Origin: Palleniella muris
GTDB lineage: Bacteria; Bacteroidota; Bacteroidia; Bacteroidales; Bacteroidaceae
Reading direction: 5' to 3'
DNA: 64,000 nt
Assembly: GCF_004792655.1 (NCBI RefSeq)
Contig: NZ_SRZC01000005.1
Location: 62,001-126,000 of the forward strand
The stretch's first letter is position 1, and every line of letters begins with the position of its first letter. Below the pieces are notes generated by a model. That model did no database searches. It had not been told where the DNA came from and saw only the letters and a list, made by a program, of their open reading frames with translations. The position numbers were made by a program, and so were the translations under genes. Below are positions 8,055-16,249 of the stretch, piece after piece.

Positions 8055-9306
8055 AAATACGAAAATGGTTGTCTTCGACGACGACCCGACAGGCATACAG
8101 ACAGTCCACGGCTGCCTTCTCGTCACCGACTGGAGCGAGGAGAACATCATCGAGGCGATGAACGACAGTGAACCGTTCTTCTATGTGCTCACAAACACTC
8201 GCGCACTGACAGCCTCCGAGGCGGAAAGTGTGCTGGAAAGTGCCGTGGAGGCTGTGCTCAGAGTGAACGAAAAGTTAGGTTACAGACTGATTTGCGTGTC
8301 GCGCAGCGACTCCTGTCTCCGCGGTCATTTTCCGTTGGAGACTGACATCATCCGGCGCACACTGGAGAAGCACGGCATAAAAGTATGGCAGCGCACACCG
8401 TTCTGCCCTGCGTTCATCGAGAGCGGAAGGGTGACCATAGAGGGCGTTCATTACATGAAAGTGCCGTCAGCGTCAGGCATGGCGGTCGAAGAGACGCTTG
8501 TCCCTGTGTCGGAAACGGAGTTTGCGCGTGATAATGTCTTTGGGTACAAGAACTCCGCGCTCACGGAATACATTAAGGAAAAAGGCGGAAATCCGGACGA
8601 TTACGAGATTGTCAATGCAGAAAGTTATGCGGAGCTTGACGCTTTCCGTGACAAACTGTTTGCAGAGACAAAGGATTTTGACGGTGCGGTGGTCATCCGT
8701 TCTTCGTCGTCTCTTCCACGTTCGATGTCCGGAATCTGTGACAAGCCGTACCTTTCACGTGAGGATCTCGGCATAAAGGGTGACACTCCCGGAGTGTTCA
8801 TAGTAGGTTCGCATGTAAGAAAGACCACCATACAGCTGGAGAATCTGCTCACCGCCGACACTGTCCGTGGCATTGAGCTGCCGATAGAGCGCATCCTGGA
8901 CGACAAGGAAAGGCTTATGGCAGAGACAATCGGCACCATGTCCGCCGTGTTCCGTGACGGCAAGACGCCTGTTGTCTTCACCGCAAGGAAGGAAGTGCGC
9001 ACCGATGACCCGGAGAAGCGACAGCATCTCGGCCGGACAGTGTCGGACTTCCTTGTAGACATCGTGCGCAATTTGCCTTTCACCCCTGCCTATCTTGTGG
9101 CGAAAGGCGGCATAACAAGTCATGACATCCTCACGAAAGGTCTTGCGATAAAGGTCGGCAGGGTCATGGGACAAGCTATAAACAGTGTCCCGTGTGTCAT
9201 GGCAGAGAAGTTCGGGTACATCATTTTCCCCGGCAATGTGGGAGGAGAAAAGTCCCTGCTTTACATACATGAGAAGTTCAAAGCCCCTCGCCCAGAGAGT
9301 ATTTGA
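8047..9306 (+). CDS. Four-carbon acid sugar kinase family protein (DUF1537/OtnK-like)
   Basis: 419 residues. The N-terminal domain starts FDDDPTGIQTVHG, the acid-sugar-binding Asp-Asp/Thr-Gly motif of the DUF1537 family, and carries SRSDSCLRGHFPLE (S-R-x-D-S-x-x-R-G-H). The C-terminal nucleotide-binding domain contains ARKEVRTDDP, a KGGITSHD loop and FPGNVGG. Characterised members phosphorylate D-threonate, L-threonate, D-erythronate or 3-oxo-tetronates at O4. The usual partners (PdxA2-type dehydrogenase or OtnC aldolase) are absent; instead a BKACE enzyme and an MFS transporter are present, so the pathway here may be different. It begins inside the 3' end of the transporter gene (8-bp overlap). 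Its 3' end overlaps the convergent xerD by 29 bp. Confidence 0.9.
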   Translation: MNKNTKMVVFDDDPTGIQTVHGCLLVTDWSEENIIEAMNDSEPFFYVLTNTRALTASEAESVLESAVEAVLRVNEKLGYRLICVSRSDSCLRGHFPLETDIIRRTLEKHGIKVWQRTPFCPAFIESGRVTIEGVHYMKVPSASGMAVEETLVPVSETEFARDNVFGYKNSALTEYIKEKGGNPDDYEIVNAESYAELDAFRDKLFAETKDFDGAVVIRSSSSLPRSMSGICDKPYLSREDLGIKGDTPGVFIVGSHVRKTTIQLENLLTADTVRGIELPIERILDDKERLMAETIGTMSAVFRDGKTPVVFTARKEVRTDDPEKRQHLGRTVSDFLVDIVRNLPFTPAYLVAKGGITSHDILTKGLAIKVGRVMGQAINSVPCVMAEKFGYIIFPGNVGGEKSLLYIHEKFKAPRPESI

Positions 9307-10231
9307 TGTTTCTCGGATGACAGTTTATTATGTCCTCGCGCAGCCGTGACATATCAAGATGCGTGTAAATCTCGGTGGTGCCAATCTTCTCATGTCCCAA
9401 CATAGCCTGTATGGAACGGAGGTCGGCACCGCCTTCCAACAGGCATGTGGCGAAGGAATGGCGCAGAGTGTGCGGGGAAATGGTCTTCTTTATTCCGGCT
9501 TCCACGCCAAGTCGCTTTATCATTATGAGAATCATGGTGCGCGTAAGGTGCGCGCCGCGACGGTTCAGGAACACATAGTTCTGCTCGCCGGGCTTTATCT
9601 TCATCGCGTTACGGTCAATGAACCAATACCTTAGCTCCTGTATCGCACGCGGCGAGATAGGCACAAGGCGTTCCTTGTCACCCTTTCCGATGACACGGAT
9701 GAAACCTTCGTCAAGGTAAAGATTGGACAACTGCAGATTGACAAGTTCCGAAACGCGCAGTCCGCAAGAGAAAAGCATCTCGATAATCGCCTTGTTGCGC
9801 TGCCCCTCAGGTTGCGAAAGGTCGATGGCAGCCTCAAGCATATCAACCTCTTCCACGCTAAGCACCTCGGGAAGATGCTCTCCCTGAGTGGGCGAATCAA
9901 GAAGTTCCGTAGGGTCTTGGATGATGAATCCGTCAAGCAAAAGGAACTTATAAAACGTCCGTATGCCACTGAGTATCCTTGATTGTGAGCGCGCTGAGAT
10001 GCCGAGGTCAAACAATGAGGCAAGGAAAGCCTGAAGGTCCTGCAGCGTGACCTTCAGCAACGACTTGCTTTCCGCTGCTCCTTCACCGCCTTTTTCTGAT
10101 GAAATGAAAGACTGAAGTTTGTCGATATCCCTCATGTAAGCATCCATCGTATGCTCTGAATATGAACGCTCAAGACGAAGATAACGGCGGAAACGTTTCG
10201 TTATTTCTTTATTATTGTTTGCTTTTTCCAT
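9278..10231 (-). CDS. xerD: Tyrosine recombinase XerD
   Basis: 317 residues, near the usual 300. An N-terminal SAM-like core-binding domain (residues about 10-105) is followed by the catalytic domain. All six catalytic residues are visible: Arg159 (GLRVSEL), Lys183 (GKGDKE), His254 and Arg257 (HTLRHSF), His280 (LGHEKI) and the nucleophile Tyr289 (EIYTHLD). XerD acts with XerC at dif to resolve chromosome dimers. The gene is on its own rather than next to a transposon and lies divergent from aroQ, a housekeeping context favouring XerD over a phage integrase. A small extension (KGGEGAAESKS, residues 47-57) inside the N-terminal domain is unusual but short. Its promoter is at 10323-10353. Confidence 0.93.
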   Translation of the reverse strand: MEKANNNKEITKRFRRYLRLERSYSEHTMDAYMRDIDKLQSFISSEKGGEGAAESKSLLKVTLQDLQAFLASLFDLGISARSQSRILSGIRTFYKFLLLDGFIIQDPTELLDSPTQGEHLPEVLSVEEVDMLEAAIDLSQPEGQRNKAIIEMLFSCGLRVSELVNLQLSNLYLDEGFIRVIGKGDKERLVPISPRAIQELRYWFIDRNAMKIKPGEQNYVFLNRRGAHLTRTMILIMIKRLGVEAGIKKTISPHTLRHSFATCLLEGGADLRSIQAMLGHEKIGTTEIYTHLDMSRLREDIINCHPRNIKYSLGEGL

Positions 10232-10248
10232 TTATTTTATTACCTTTG
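10218..10248 (+). promoter_or_regulatory. Promoter of the aroQ operon
   Basis: TTTG at 10218-10221, 19 nt, TACCTTTG at 10241-10248: an exact consensus match. It overlaps the start codon of the divergent xerD gene and gives aroQ a leader of about 120 nt. Confidence 0.8.
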
Positions 10249-10322
10249 CAAAAAGATTATGTTGTGCCGGTGTCGTCATATTTGCCTTATGACCGTGATG
10301 TGGCACGTGCCGAAACATAATG

Positions 10323-10353
10323 CAAAAATACAAAAAATAAGTCATAAAACAAA
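10323..10353 (-). promoter_or_regulatory. Promoter of xerD
   Basis: On the minus strand: TTTG (complement of 10350-10353), 19 nt, TATTTTTG (complement of 10323-10330). This exact consensus faces away from the aroQ promoter, so the two transcripts overlap head-to-head by roughly 60 bp. Confidence 0.75.
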
Positions 10354-10373
10354 CTCCGCAGATAATAAAAAAG

Positions 10374-10793
10374 ATGAAAATCCTTATTCTTAACGGTCCG
10401 AACCTCAATCTTCTCGGTGTGCGTGAGCCGGGAATCTATGGCAGCATGTCCTTCGAAGAGTATGTCCCAAAACTCAAATCGATGTTTCCGGACATAGAGT
10501 TGGAGTATTTCCAGAGCAACATCGAGGGCGTGATGATTGACAAAATCCAGGAGGTGGGCTTCTCTTACGACGGCATAGTGCTCAACGCCGGCGCCTACAC
10601 CCATACCTCCGTGGCTCTCCACGACTGCATCCGCGCCGTGAAAACTCCGGTCATCGAGGTGCATATCTCCAATGTCCACACTCGCGAAACGTTCCGCCAC
10701 CACTCCATGATTTCCGCTGCCTGCAAGGGCGTAATATGCGGTTTCGGACTCGATTCCTATCGTCTCGCAATCTCAGCACTCGCAAATGGCTAA
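10374..10793 (+). CDS. aroQ: 3-dehydroquinate dehydratase, type II
   Basis: 139 residues, typical for the small dodecameric type II enzyme that removes water from 3-dehydroquinate in the shikimate pathway. Active-site features are NGPNLNLLG (residues 7-15), the lid Arg17 and catalytic Tyr22 (REPGIYG), NAGAYTHTS (71-79), His97 in EVHISN, and the substrate-anchoring Arg in TRETFRHHS. It overlaps the following O-methyltransferase gene by 8 bp. Confidence 0.97.
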   Translation: MKILILNGPNLNLLGVREPGIYGSMSFEEYVPKLKSMFPDIELEYFQSNIEGVMIDKIQEVGFSYDGIVLNAGAYTHTSVALHDCIRAVKTPVIEVHISNVHTRETFRHHSMISAACKGVICGFGLDSYRLAISALANG

Positions 10794-11466
10794 GTCAAAG
10801 ACACAAGACCCGAACCATACAACTCTCGACGGCGAGGCGGCTCTTGACAGTTACGTCATAGGACACAGTGACCCGGAACCGGAATATCTCTACCGGCTGT
10901 GGCGCGCCACTAATGTCCACATGCTCCATGGGCGTATGGCAAGCGGGCATTTGCAGGGCAGACTGCTGAAAATGCTTGTGCAGATGGTCCGCCCGAAGAG
11001 GGTTATCGAGGTGGGGACATTCTCTGGCTACTCCGCTTTGTGCATGGCGGAAGGGCTTGATCCGGAAGGACATCTGTGGACATTCGAGATAAACGACGAA
11101 CAGGAGGATTTCACCCGCCCGTGGATAGAGCAGTCGCCGTGGGCGGACAAGGTGACGTTCATCATCGGCGATGCTGCCACAGAGGCGCAGAAAGTGGGTG
11201 AGATGTTCGACATGGCGTTCATAGACGGTAACAAGCGCACATACATCGAGACCTACGAAGCGTTGCTTCCGCTGATGTCACCGGGTGCGTTCATCCTTGC
11301 CGACAACACTCTTTGGGACGGCCATGTCATAGACCCGGAGTACCAACGCGACAGACAGACGCAAGGCATCCGTGCCTTCAACGACCACATTGCAACAGAC
11401 AACAGGGTCACACGCGTCATCCTTCCCCTGCGCGACGGTCTTACAATAATCCGCAAGAATCAATAA
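10786..11466 (+). CDS. Class I SAM-dependent O-methyltransferase (caffeoyl-CoA OMT-like)
   Basis: 226 residues. The SAM-binding motif I is VIEVGTFSGYSALCMAEGL. The acidic ribose-binding motif follows (WTFEINDE), then the metal/catalytic block MAFIDGNKRTYIETYEALLPLMSPGAFILADNTLWDG with the Asp-Asn pair of the divalent-cation-dependent OMT family. The bacterial substrate is usually unknown (catechol-type hydroxyls in characterised homologues). Translation is probably coupled to aroQ through an 8-bp overlap, a gene order seen in other Bacteroidales. Confidence 0.92.
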   Translation: MAKSKTQDPNHTTLDGEAALDSYVIGHSDPEPEYLYRLWRATNVHMLHGRMASGHLQGRLLKMLVQMVRPKRVIEVGTFSGYSALCMAEGLDPEGHLWTFEINDEQEDFTRPWIEQSPWADKVTFIIGDAATEAQKVGEMFDMAFIDGNKRTYIETYEALLPLMSPGAFILADNTLWDGHVIDPEYQRDRQTQGIRAFNDHIATDNRVTRVILPLRDGLTIIRKNQ

Positions 11467-11470
11467 TCCC

Positions 11471-11516
11471 GACAGTATTTTCAGTATTGCCAATTCTGTC
11501 AGTACTGAAAATACTG
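11471..11516 (+). repeat. 9-bp-period self-complementary spacer array (copy 2)
   Basis: In the 78-bp gap between the O-methyltransferase and flavoprotein genes: GACAGTATT, TTCAGTATT, GCCAATTCT, GTCAGTACT, GAAAATACT. CAGTATTTTCAGTA (11473-11486) is exactly complementary to TACTGAAAATACTG (11503-11516), giving a 14-bp stem with a 16-nt loop and no T-tract. Confidence 0.8.
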
Positions 11517-11544
11517 ACCCCAAAACCTTATAACCCAACAACCC

Positions 11545-12744
11545 ATGCGAACAGCAATCATCGGAGCCGGTGCCGCCGGCTGCTTCTGTGCGATAACCCT
11601 CAAGCGAAGGTTTCCCGACTCTGAGGTGTGCGTTTACGAAAGCGGCACACGCCCATTGGCAAAGGTTGCCATAACGGGCGGTGGCAGATGCAACCTCACA
11701 AACTCCTTCTCCGGCGTGCGAAGCATGGAGAGTGTCTATCCTCGCGGTGCACGGCTCATGAAAAGAGCCTTGAAAACATTCTCGCACAACGCCACCATGC
11801 AATGGTTCGAGGATGAGGGAGTGCGCCTTGTCGTGCAGGAAGACAACTGTGTCTTCCCTGCCTCTCAGGACGCAATGGAGATTGTCCTGACGCTCACAAG
11901 GCTTATGGAAAACCTCGGAGTGAAGCTGATTCCAAACCACAGAGTCACTGACTTGCAGGACATCATGTCAGAGTATGACAACGTGGTCGTAACAACCGGC
12001 GGCGCGCCGAAGCCTTCCGGACTGTCCTTTCTTGACTCCCTCGAACTCGAAAAGGTTGCTCCCGTGCCGGCATTGTTCACTTTCAACGTTGACGACAAGG
12101 CACTGCACGAGCTCATGGGCACCGTCGTCGAGCATGCCACGTGCAAGCTCTGTGGCACAAAACTCCAGTCTTCAGGGCCGCTGCTGATAACCCATTGGGG
12201 ACTTTCCGGCCCTGCCATACTGCGCCTTTCGTCCTACAGTGCGCGACTTCTTGCAGAGAAAGACTACAAGGCGGATGTCTGCATCGACTGGCTTGGTGAG
12301 CAGAAAGAGCAGGAGACGGTGGCAGAACTGCGCAACTACCGTGACAACAACCGCCAAAAACAGCTGTCAAGCGTCTACCATACTGCATTGAACCAGCGCC
12401 TTTGGTGCTACCTTCTGCAACGCGCAGGGCTTGCTCCGACAAAGAAATGGACGGAGGTTGGCGACAAGCAGCTTAACCGGCTTGCCACCGTACTGACAAG
12501 CGACACGCACCACATCGCAGGGCGTGGCACGTTCAAGGAGGAGTTTGTCACCTGCGGAGGAATAGCCCTGAGCAACATAAACCCCGGCACTCTCGAATCG
12601 CGCCGTTATCCAGGACTCTACTTTGCAGGAGAAGTCCTCGACGTGGACGCCGTCACGGGAGGTTTCAACCTGCAGGCTGCATGGACAATGGGTTATATTG
12701 TCGCCAACAGTATCGGCAGAGAAAACAAAGAAAAACAAGCCTGA
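11545..12744 (+). CDS. NAD(P)/FAD-dependent oxidoreductase, HI0933/BaiN family
   Basis: 399 residues. The N-terminal dinucleotide-binding motif is IIGAGAAGCFCAI, followed by the family-defining KVAITGGGRCNLTNS and, near the C-terminus, GLYFAGEVLDVDAVTGGFNLQAAWTMG, where FAD is completed. Members are soluble flavoproteins. Some have been linked to bile-acid or aminoacetone oxidation in annotation pipelines, but the reaction for this group is not firmly known. It starts 78 bp after the O-methyltransferase gene with a folded 9-bp repeat array between them. Confidence 0.92.
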   Translation: MRTAIIGAGAAGCFCAITLKRRFPDSEVCVYESGTRPLAKVAITGGGRCNLTNSFSGVRSMESVYPRGARLMKRALKTFSHNATMQWFEDEGVRLVVQEDNCVFPASQDAMEIVLTLTRLMENLGVKLIPNHRVTDLQDIMSEYDNVVVTTGGAPKPSGLSFLDSLELEKVAPVPALFTFNVDDKALHELMGTVVEHATCKLCGTKLQSSGPLLITHWGLSGPAILRLSSYSARLLAEKDYKADVCIDWLGEQKEQETVAELRNYRDNNRQKQLSSVYHTALNQRLWCYLLQRAGLAPTKKWTEVGDKQLNRLATVLTSDTHHIAGRGTFKEEFVTCGGIALSNINPGTLESRRYPGLYFAGEVLDVDAVTGGFNLQAAWTMGYIVANSIGRENKEKQA

Positions 12745-12802
12745 CAACAGCACAAAGTCAGCAATATCACCATAACAAACAACAAACATTATACAGAAAA
12801 AG

Positions 12803-13846
12803 ATGAACAGCAATTCAGTAAAAGGATTCCTTGTCATCGCCGCGATGTCCGTTGCGGCATGGTACATCGCCACACTTCCGGCAGTAAAGGCACTGTCCTT
12901 CAGTTCCTTGATCATAGGCATACTCATCGGTATGGTCTACGCCAACACACTAAGGAACAGGCAACCGAAGGAATGGGACGGCGGAATAAAGTTCTGTTCC
13001 AAACGGATGCTGCGACTGGGCATCATCCTCTACGGTTTCCGCCTCACATTCCAGGATGTCATTGCCGTAGGACCGAAAGCCGTCCTGATAGACTGCATCG
13101 TGGTCATCGTGACCATTCTCCTCGGCGTATGGATGGGACGGCAGCTCGGCATTGACCGCGAGACAACCCTCATGACGTCCACCGGCTCCGCCATCTGTGG
13201 CGCGGCGGCAGTCCTCGGTGCAGAATCAATCGTCAAAGGCAAGCCCCACCAAACGGCGGTGGCAGTCAGCACGGTGGTCATCTTCGGCACATTGTCCATG
13301 TTCCTCTACCCTATCATGTACCGCAGCGGTCTCGCCGACCTCCTCACCCCTCAGCAAATGGGCATCTACACAGGTTCGACGCTCCACGAAGTGGCACACG
13401 TTGTAGGTGCAGGCAATGCCATGGGCGACCAAATAGCGACAGACTCCCTCATCGTCAAGATGGTGCGCGTCATGCTCCTTGTGCCTGTCCTCATCGCCAT
13501 GTCATGGCTTCTGAGGAAAAAAGACAGCAGGGAAAGCGGCGCAAACAGTTGCGAAACAAAGAAAAACAAGATAAACATCCCATGGTTTGCCTTCGTCTTC
13601 CTGCTCATGATAGGCGTCAACAGCGGTCTCCATGCCATGTTCGGTGACCGGCAATGGCTCACCGACAGCCTGAAAATAGTGGAGATTGTCTCCACCTTCA
13701 TGCTCACACTCGCCATGACAGCCCTCGGCAGCGACACATGCATCGACAAGTTCAAGCAGGCAGGAGCAAAACCGTTCTACCTTGCCGGCGTGCTTTATGT
13801 ATGGCTTGTTGTCGGCGGTTTCTTCCTCGTGAAATGCCTTGCATAA
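12803..13846 (+). CDS. YeiH-family (UPF0324) putative sulfate exporter
   Basis: 347 residues with about ten membrane helices. Family blocks seen are WDGGIKFCSKRMLRLGIILYGFRLT, TSTGSAICGAAAVLGAES (near residue 130), GIYTGSTLHEVAHVVGAG (near 190) and the C-terminal MTALGSDTCIDKFKQAGAKP. The UPF0324 family is annotated as putative sulfate exporter from limited evidence, so the substrate should be treated as unproven. It is probably in the same transcript as the upstream flavoprotein (58-bp gap) and the downstream DUF4833 gene (28 bp). Confidence 0.92.
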   Translation: MNSNSVKGFLVIAAMSVAAWYIATLPAVKALSFSSLIIGILIGMVYANTLRNRQPKEWDGGIKFCSKRMLRLGIILYGFRLTFQDVIAVGPKAVLIDCIVVIVTILLGVWMGRQLGIDRETTLMTSTGSAICGAAAVLGAESIVKGKPHQTAVAVSTVVIFGTLSMFLYPIMYRSGLADLLTPQQMGIYTGSTLHEVAHVVGAGNAMGDQIATDSLIVKMVRVMLLVPVLIAMSWLLRKKDSRESGANSCETKKNKINIPWFAFVFLLMIGVNSGLHAMFGDRQWLTDSLKIVEIVSTFMLTLAMTALGSDTCIDKFKQAGAKPFYLAGVLYVWLVVGGFFLVKCLA

Positions 13847-13874
13847 CCCGAACAAACCGTCAATCGTCTGACAA

Positions 13875-14378
13875 ATGAAGCATATCTTCTCACTAATCCT
13901 CATACTCACACTCCACCTGTCGGCACTCGCCACCAAGGCAAATGCCGATGAACGGCTGTTCCACATAGCACGAAGCCTCAACCCAAACTGGGTATGCTAC
14001 GATGCAAGGGTGAAGAACGGCAAACTCAACATGGACGACCCCGTGCACGTCTATTGGCACAACAACTCCGACAACCCGGGACATGAGAACGAACTGTCAT
14101 TCTTCCAGCGCAAGATGGCGTATGGGGTGAAAGTCCTGAAGCGCGGCAACCAAGAGGCGGAAGTGCGCCTTACCGCCTACAAGAAGCGTAACCTGCAGAT
14201 ATGCAAGCACAAAGGCAAATGGGTGGCGCTGTGCACAATCAACGGCAGGCGGTGCATCCTGAAGGAAATCTATGTGCAGCTGAAGCCGAAGAACCCTCTC
14301 AGTGTGGTCTATTTCCAACTATCGGGCATCGCTGCAAACGACGGTTCCAAGCAGGCTGAGAAGATATACAACAAATAG
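13875..14378 (+). CDS. Exported DUF4833 domain protein
   Basis: 167 residues. A signal peptide is evident (MKHIFSLILILTLHLSALATKANA, cleavage near residue 24). The mature part matches the Bacteroidetes family DUF4833: LFHIARSLNPNWVCYDAR, DPVHVYWHNN, and a terminal VYFQLSG strand. Function is unknown; such proteins are periplasmic or outer-membrane associated by their signal sequence. It is the last gene of the aroQ-led run and is followed by a strong hairpin terminator. Confidence 0.85.
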   Translation: MKHIFSLILILTLHLSALATKANADERLFHIARSLNPNWVCYDARVKNGKLNMDDPVHVYWHNNSDNPGHENELSFFQRKMAYGVKVLKRGNQEAEVRLTAYKKRNLQICKHKGKWVALCTINGRRCILKEIYVQLKPKNPLSVVYFQLSGIAANDGSKQAEKIYNK

Positions 14379-14407
14379 GAAACAGTTAATCCAACAAAAC
14401 AAACAAG

Positions 14408-14484
14408 CTGCCGGAAACTCATCTGCAAGCAGGGTACAGTCTTCTTTCAAGACGGTTTCTGCAGATGAGTTTCCGACAGTTTTT
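14408..14484 (+). terminator. Strong hairpin terminator ending the aroQ-DUF4833 run
   Basis: A 19-bp stem with one mismatch (14408-14426 with 14461-14479), a nested small hairpin GTCTT/AAGAC in the loop, and TTTTT at 14480-14484. Confidence 0.8.
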
Positions 14485-14585
14485 GCCATCAATAGTTATT
14501 GTTTACGGGGTCTCCCGGCATCCTGTCCTCAAAGCAAAGGGAGGATGTGCCCCGGGACAGAGTGAAGCCATGCGGAGAAAGAGCA

Positions 14586-15482
14586 TCAATCATTATTGGC
14601 TTTGGCCACAACCCAGCCATTGTCCTCTGTATGGAGAAGCCTGAAATTCATCACGCCATAGTTCTCGCTCTTATAGAGCACCCAGCCGAACGGTGTCCTG
14701 TCCTCTATCTCATAGACAACACTGCACTCGCCCTTGCCGTTCTTCACATACTCCTCCGGACAGAAGACATCGAGAACCTCGACAACCTTCAGCTTGCCGG
14801 CAAGCATGTTACAGGTCTCCACCTTAACCCTCTCCACGGCTGCTTCATAGGAACCTGCAGAAGCGGTGGTCTCTGCCGGCTTCTCCTCCTCCATAGGTGC
14901 AGCCACCTCAGCCATAGCCTCGGCAACCTCCGCAGAGTCAATCACTTCGTCTTCCTTCTCCGGCTTCTCGGGAACCGCCTCTTCCTTCTTCTCCGGTTTC
15001 TCACCAGCCTTTGCCTCAAGGTTCATGAAGTCAGGCTCTTTCAGTTCCTTGTACTTCTTCTCAAGCTTACGGAGGACTTTCTCCCAGTCCTCACGCATGG
15101 CAGGCTTCTCGCTGACAAGGTACTTGCGTCCCTCTTCCGTGAGTTTCACATCGGCGAAAGTGTGCTCGATGTTCTCAGTGTATGAGGAAGAGCTGTACCA
15201 AGAGTAGCTCCATCTCTTTTTCTTCTCAGTGACCTTCTCGGTCTTGAATGTTATCACGTTCGCTTTCTGCAACTGGTTGAGCTGTGCGATGTCGTCCTCC
15301 GAAACCTCGTAGTAGCCGACATTGAACTGTACTGTCAGACTGCTGTCACGGAAGGCTGTATGCTCTTCCACGGCTTTTTTCGCCAGACGGGCAGACAACC
15401 GGTCGCTGTCACATGACACCAATGAAAACGCGCCAACGCATACGAAGGCTGACAAAAGGAATTTGGTTACAATTTCTCTCAT
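14586..15482 (-). CDS. Lipoprotein of unknown function with Glu/Lys/Pro-rich linker
   Basis: About 298 residues from the ATG at 15482. A lipoprotein signal is clear: a basic start (MREIVTKF), a hydrophobic core and lipobox LVSC with the lipidated Cys near residue 22. Three parts follow. The first is a folded N-terminal region (about 25-150) containing FNVGYYEVSEDD. The second is a low-complexity EKPEKKEEAVPEKPEK linker with an Ala/Glu tail (about 160-210). The third is a C-terminal domain with VEVLDVFCPEEYVKNGKGECSVVYEIED, ending GWVVAKAND-like. I do not recognise the family. A longer upstream frame exists but lacks a signal peptide at its start. A promoter is seen at 15580-15611. Confidence 0.8.
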   Translation of the reverse strand: MREIVTKFLLSAFVCVGAFSLVSCDSDRLSARLAKKAVEEHTAFRDSSLTVQFNVGYYEVSEDDIAQLNQLQKANVITFKTEKVTEKKKRWSYSWYSSSSYTENIEHTFADVKLTEEGRKYLVSEKPAMREDWEKVLRKLEKKYKELKEPDFMNLEAKAGEKPEKKEEAVPEKPEKEDEVIDSAEVAEAMAEVAAPMEEEKPAETTASAGSYEAAVERVKVETCNMLAGKLKVVEVLDVFCPEEYVKNGKGECSVVYEIEDRTPFGWVLYKSENYGVMNFRLLHTEDNGWVVAKANND

Positions 15483-15579
15483 AATGGTAAAAGTTTGATA
15501 AATAAAAAAAAATGGGGTTATGGAATAATCTGACAGCCATGGTACATCATTCCCGACAACTGTCATTAATATACGGTAA

Positions 15580-15611
15580 CAAAGATACATCTTTTTCTTT
15601 ATAAATGCAAG
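15580..15611 (-). promoter_or_regulatory. Promoter of the lipoprotein gene
   Basis: On the minus strand: CTTG (complement of 15608-15611), 20 nt, TATCTTTG (complement of 15580-15587). One mismatch in the -33 element; leader of about 90 nt to the start at 15482. Confidence 0.6.
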
Positions 15612-15874
15612 AAAATCAGCAAGAAAAGTTCAGAAAGCCATAAAAATGATTGTTCTTGCCTGTTTTTCACCTGCCATGTCATGTCTTTTGCTCTTCCGCG
15701 AAACGGCTGTAGGCACATGAGCCGTTGGCAAGCAGGCACATTTCTAAAGTCGGCGTCTCCATTATTTTGCCATTTTGCAACCATAGCAAGGCGATTGCTT
15801 GCAAAACGACAGGTATTTCGGTGTTTTTGATAAACTGAAATCTTAACAAACATTAAAGTACAGATGGTATTACG

Positions 15875-15953
15875 AAAGGTAACGGTTCACAGTGCAAAAG
15901 GTAACGGTTTGCCTGGTGAAAGGTAACACTTTGCCATGCAAACCGTTACCTTT
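15875..15953. repeat. 22-bp-period quasi-palindrome array, locus 1
   Basis: Four 13-mers start at 15875, 15897, 15919 and 15941 (exactly 22 apart): AAAGGTAACGGTT, AAAGGTAACGGTT, AAAGGTAACACTT and AACCGTTACCTTT. The fourth is the exact reverse complement of the first two. Spacers are 9 nt and resemble CACNATGCA. The array lies in the 767-bp divergent gap between the lipoprotein and the large subtilase. The rest of this gap is AT-rich with no gene; a TAATTTTG -7-like box at 16139-16146 may serve the subtilase. Confidence 0.9.
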
Positions 15954-16249
15954 CACTCTGCACACTGTCAGCGACCATTCTTTTGGGGTTATCGAAACAG
16001 TGTCCCATACGTCATAATGTCCGTCTTACCCTGCGAACCAACTTATTGTTTGCAACTTTTTTATGATGATTCATATATTTTTTTTGTGTTTTCTTGCGAA
16101 TTTTATTTGAAATGTAATAAAATATGTGTGATTTTTTGTAATTTTGCAGATTGGTAATATATTTTTTATGCAGGGTATATGTTTTTTCATCATCAGATAG
16201 CATATTTTTCATACATAAATATCATTAATTAATTTAACAACAAAAGCTT

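Noticed and set aside
9278..10231. Phage or transposon integrase
   Set aside because: Single housekeeping-type gene without attachment repeats or mobile cargo; fits XerD better.
15599..15853. 84-codon minus-strand frame in the lipoprotein-subtilase gap
   Set aside because: No signal, no family match that I can see and no good start context; similar strings appear as hypothetical proteins over repeated intergenic DNA, so it is left unannotated.
15875..15953. CRISPR array
   Set aside because: Units are only 13 bp and palindromic with 9-bp related spacers, always four units, and no cas genes are present.
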